From positions 1 through 56,260 of the forward strand of contig NZ_LQPH01000071.1 in NCBI RefSeq assembly GCF_002102255.1: a stretch of 56,260 nt of DNA. The letters are read 5' to 3'. The position numbers were made by a program, and so were the translations under genes. The notes under the pieces were generated by a model. It had not been told where the DNA came from. It ran no database searches and saw only the letters and a program-made list of their open reading frames with translations. The DNA is from Mycobacterium nebraskense. GTDB taxonomy: Bacteria > Actinomycetota > Actinomycetes > Mycobacteriales > Mycobacteriaceae. Below, piece by piece: positions 55,279 to 56,260 of the stretch (its first letter is position 1; the number at the start of each line of letters is the position of its first letter).

Positions 55279-55298
55279 GCAGGGTACCGTTACCCTGC
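55279..55298. terminator. hairpin between desaturase and CsbD genes
   Basis: Perfect 8-base stem GCAGGGTA / TACCCTGC with loop CCGT between two convergent genes. On the + strand it is followed by a T-rich run (ACTTCTTTTT, part of the CsbD gene), so it should end transcription of the desaturase. Confidence 0.75.
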
Positions 55299-55300
55299 AC

Positions 55301-55477
55301 CTACTTCTTTTTGAAGGCGTCCTTAACCTTCTCACCGGCGTCTTTGAGGTTGGACTTCGCCTGGTCGCGCTTGCCCTCATTTTCAGTGCTGGTGTCGCCG
55401 GTGACCTTGCCGACCGCTTCCTTGACCATTCCCGCAAGCTCTTCGAGCTTGTTCTTCGCCTTATCCATACCGCTCAC
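55301..55477 (-). CDS. CsbD-like stress protein, second copy
   Basis: 58 residues from GTG 55477, with AGGAG 8 bases upstream; ATG 55468 is an internal alternative. Charged helical protein (KAKNKLEELAGMVKEAVGKV, GKRDQAKSNLKDAGEKVKD, ending FKKK), closer to the CsbD consensus than the copy at 52738. Its C-terminus is nearly the same as that of the other copy (AGEKVKDAFK vs AGAKVKDAFK), which suggests duplication or shared function. Confidence 0.85.
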   Translation of the reverse strand: MSGMDKAKNKLEELAGMVKEAVGKVTGDTSTENEGKRDQAKSNLKDAGEKVKDAFKKK

Positions 55478-55502
55478 AGTGTCTTCTCCTACTTTGGGGT
55501 CC

Positions 55503-56166
55503 TCAGGCCAGGTGTCTGATCAATCCGAGTTCGCGGGCACGGGCGACCGCATCGGCGCGATTGCACACCCAGCTTCTTGTAGGCACGCTCGGCGCGTTCT
55601 TTGGCGGCGGAGCGCGAGATCCCAAGCTTGTCGGCCACCAGCGCAAACGTCATCTTCGTCGGCAAGTAGCGCAGGACTTGCAGCTCGACCCGGCTGACCG
55701 AGGCGGCCACCGCGGCCTCGTCCGCCTTATGCGCAGCCGCCTCAATCGCCGCCGTCGACGCCGCCACCGCCTCGGTTTGCGCGGCGTACGCCTCGTCGAT
55801 CACCCGGGCGGTGTCCTCCAGGGCCGCGAGTTGCACACCGACGAGCTTCTCGGTCTGTTCTCCGATGAAACCCTCGCTGAATACCACGCCACCCAGACCC
55901 GCGATCGAATCGAACAACGGCCTGGCCCAACGATGCTCCACCAGGATCAGGGCCAGGCCCGAACCCGGGACCAGCGACTGCACCAGAGCCTGGGCTCGCA
56001 CGCTCTACAACACCTCGACGCCACGGCCCTCGAACATGGCGAACACGTCGAAGGGATCGAGTTGGGCGCCGGCGATCAGCAGGTCGCCGAAGTCCTCGTC
56101 CGCGATCTCTACGCGCGTCAGTGATCCATCATCGTCGATGGTCAGCACAAGCAGGTCGAGCAGGCG
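55503..56166 (-). pseudogene. broken regulator gene with LuxR-like helix-turn-helix
   Basis: Conceptually joined frames encode an N-terminal part (LTIDDDGSLTRVEIADEDFG, GAQLDPFDVFAMFEGRGVEVL), a TAG at 56005-56007 where a Gln codon would fit, then VRAQALVQSLVPGSGLALIL and a long helical linker. A C-terminal helix-turn-helix follows (LRYLPTKMTFALVADKLG, SRSAAKERAERAYKKLGV). At about 55563-55567 a net 2-base loss shifts the frame; in the other frame it continues NRADAVARARELGLIRHLA and a stop at 55503. No good start codon remains. Either an inactive gene or two sequencing errors; the remaining part reads open from GTG 56001. Confidence 0.75.
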
Positions 56167-56202
56167 AAGAACGCCATGTCCTTCTAGTGGTGTGTCCCGT
56201 CA

Positions 56203-56260
56203 TTAGCTGATGGTTTGTAGGGCGACGCGTCCGCGCCGGACTTTCTCCAGAATGGAGTCG
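56203..56260 (-). other. possible C-terminal end of a transposase or other ORF at the window edge
   Basis: The last 58 bases, read on the minus strand, give an open 18-codon tail (DSILEKVRRGRVALQTIS) ending in TAA at 56203-56205, cut by the window edge. The bases just beyond it (GACGGGACACACC) could be an insertion-sequence terminus, and the neighbouring gene is broken. Too short to identify. Confidence 0.3.

Overview
This is a high-GC actinobacterial chromosome segment, almost certainly from a non-tuberculous, probably slow-growing Mycobacterium. Several gene blocks match the Mycobacterium tuberculosis order from memory: the Rv3162c-Rv3166c MoxR cluster, nuoA-N, an Rv3143-like receiver, fadB4/fadE23/fadE24, hisN, and fprA, prfB, ftsE, ftsX, smpB and ssrA. 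No PE/PPE gene is present, although PPE genes flank several of these blocks in M. tuberculosis. Species is an inference; the M. avium complex or a relative would fit.

Layout. 202-4332 (+): five overlapping genes, two small membrane proteins, MoxR3, a DUF58 protein and a membrane protein. 4336-19965 (-): the complete 14-subunit NADH dehydrogenase I operon nuoA-N. Most junctions overlap; there is a short tandem hairpin repeat between nuoF and nuoG, and nuoA seems to have a longer N-terminus. 20151-20564 (-): an orphan receiver protein. 20595-29142 (-): a tightly packed block of ten genes (YceI, NTF2-like, DUF6285-like, aminoglycoside-phosphotransferase-like kinase, acyl-CoA dehydrogenase, TetR regulator, HMG-CoA-lyase-like, CoA-transferase, alpha/beta hydrolase, homogentisate-dioxygenase-like), which looks like an uncharacterised catabolic operon. 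29322-35796: fadB4, a YhdH-type reductase, an aldo/keto reductase, fadE23, fadE24 with a perfect palindrome at its promoter, and hisN.

35830-40957: a small membrane protein, then an operon (-) of quinol-type nitric oxide reductase norZ, a membrane protein carrying a transposase-like zinc-binding segment, and a slipin. It is divergent from a universal stress protein gene (+). Two DosR-like dyads sit between them, so this looks like a hypoxia/NO-responsive module. 40999-49432: fprA (-), then (+) prfB, an MscS-like channel, a proline-rich membrane protein, ftsE, ftsX, smpB, an EamA transporter, a mycothiol-dependent maleylpyruvate-isomerase-like protein and tmRNA (ssrA). The translation-rescue pair smpB/ssrA is therefore close together.

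49409-56260: accessory DNA. The last 25 bases of ssrA are repeated about 0.8 kb downstream, bracketing a secreted Ser/Thr-Pro repeat protein. Then come a patatin-like lipase, a TetR regulator with a divergent operator/promoter, a stress-type set of small membrane and CsbD proteins, a fatty acid desaturase, a second CsbD gene, a broken regulator gene with a stop and a frameshift, and at the edge what may be the end of an insertion sequence.
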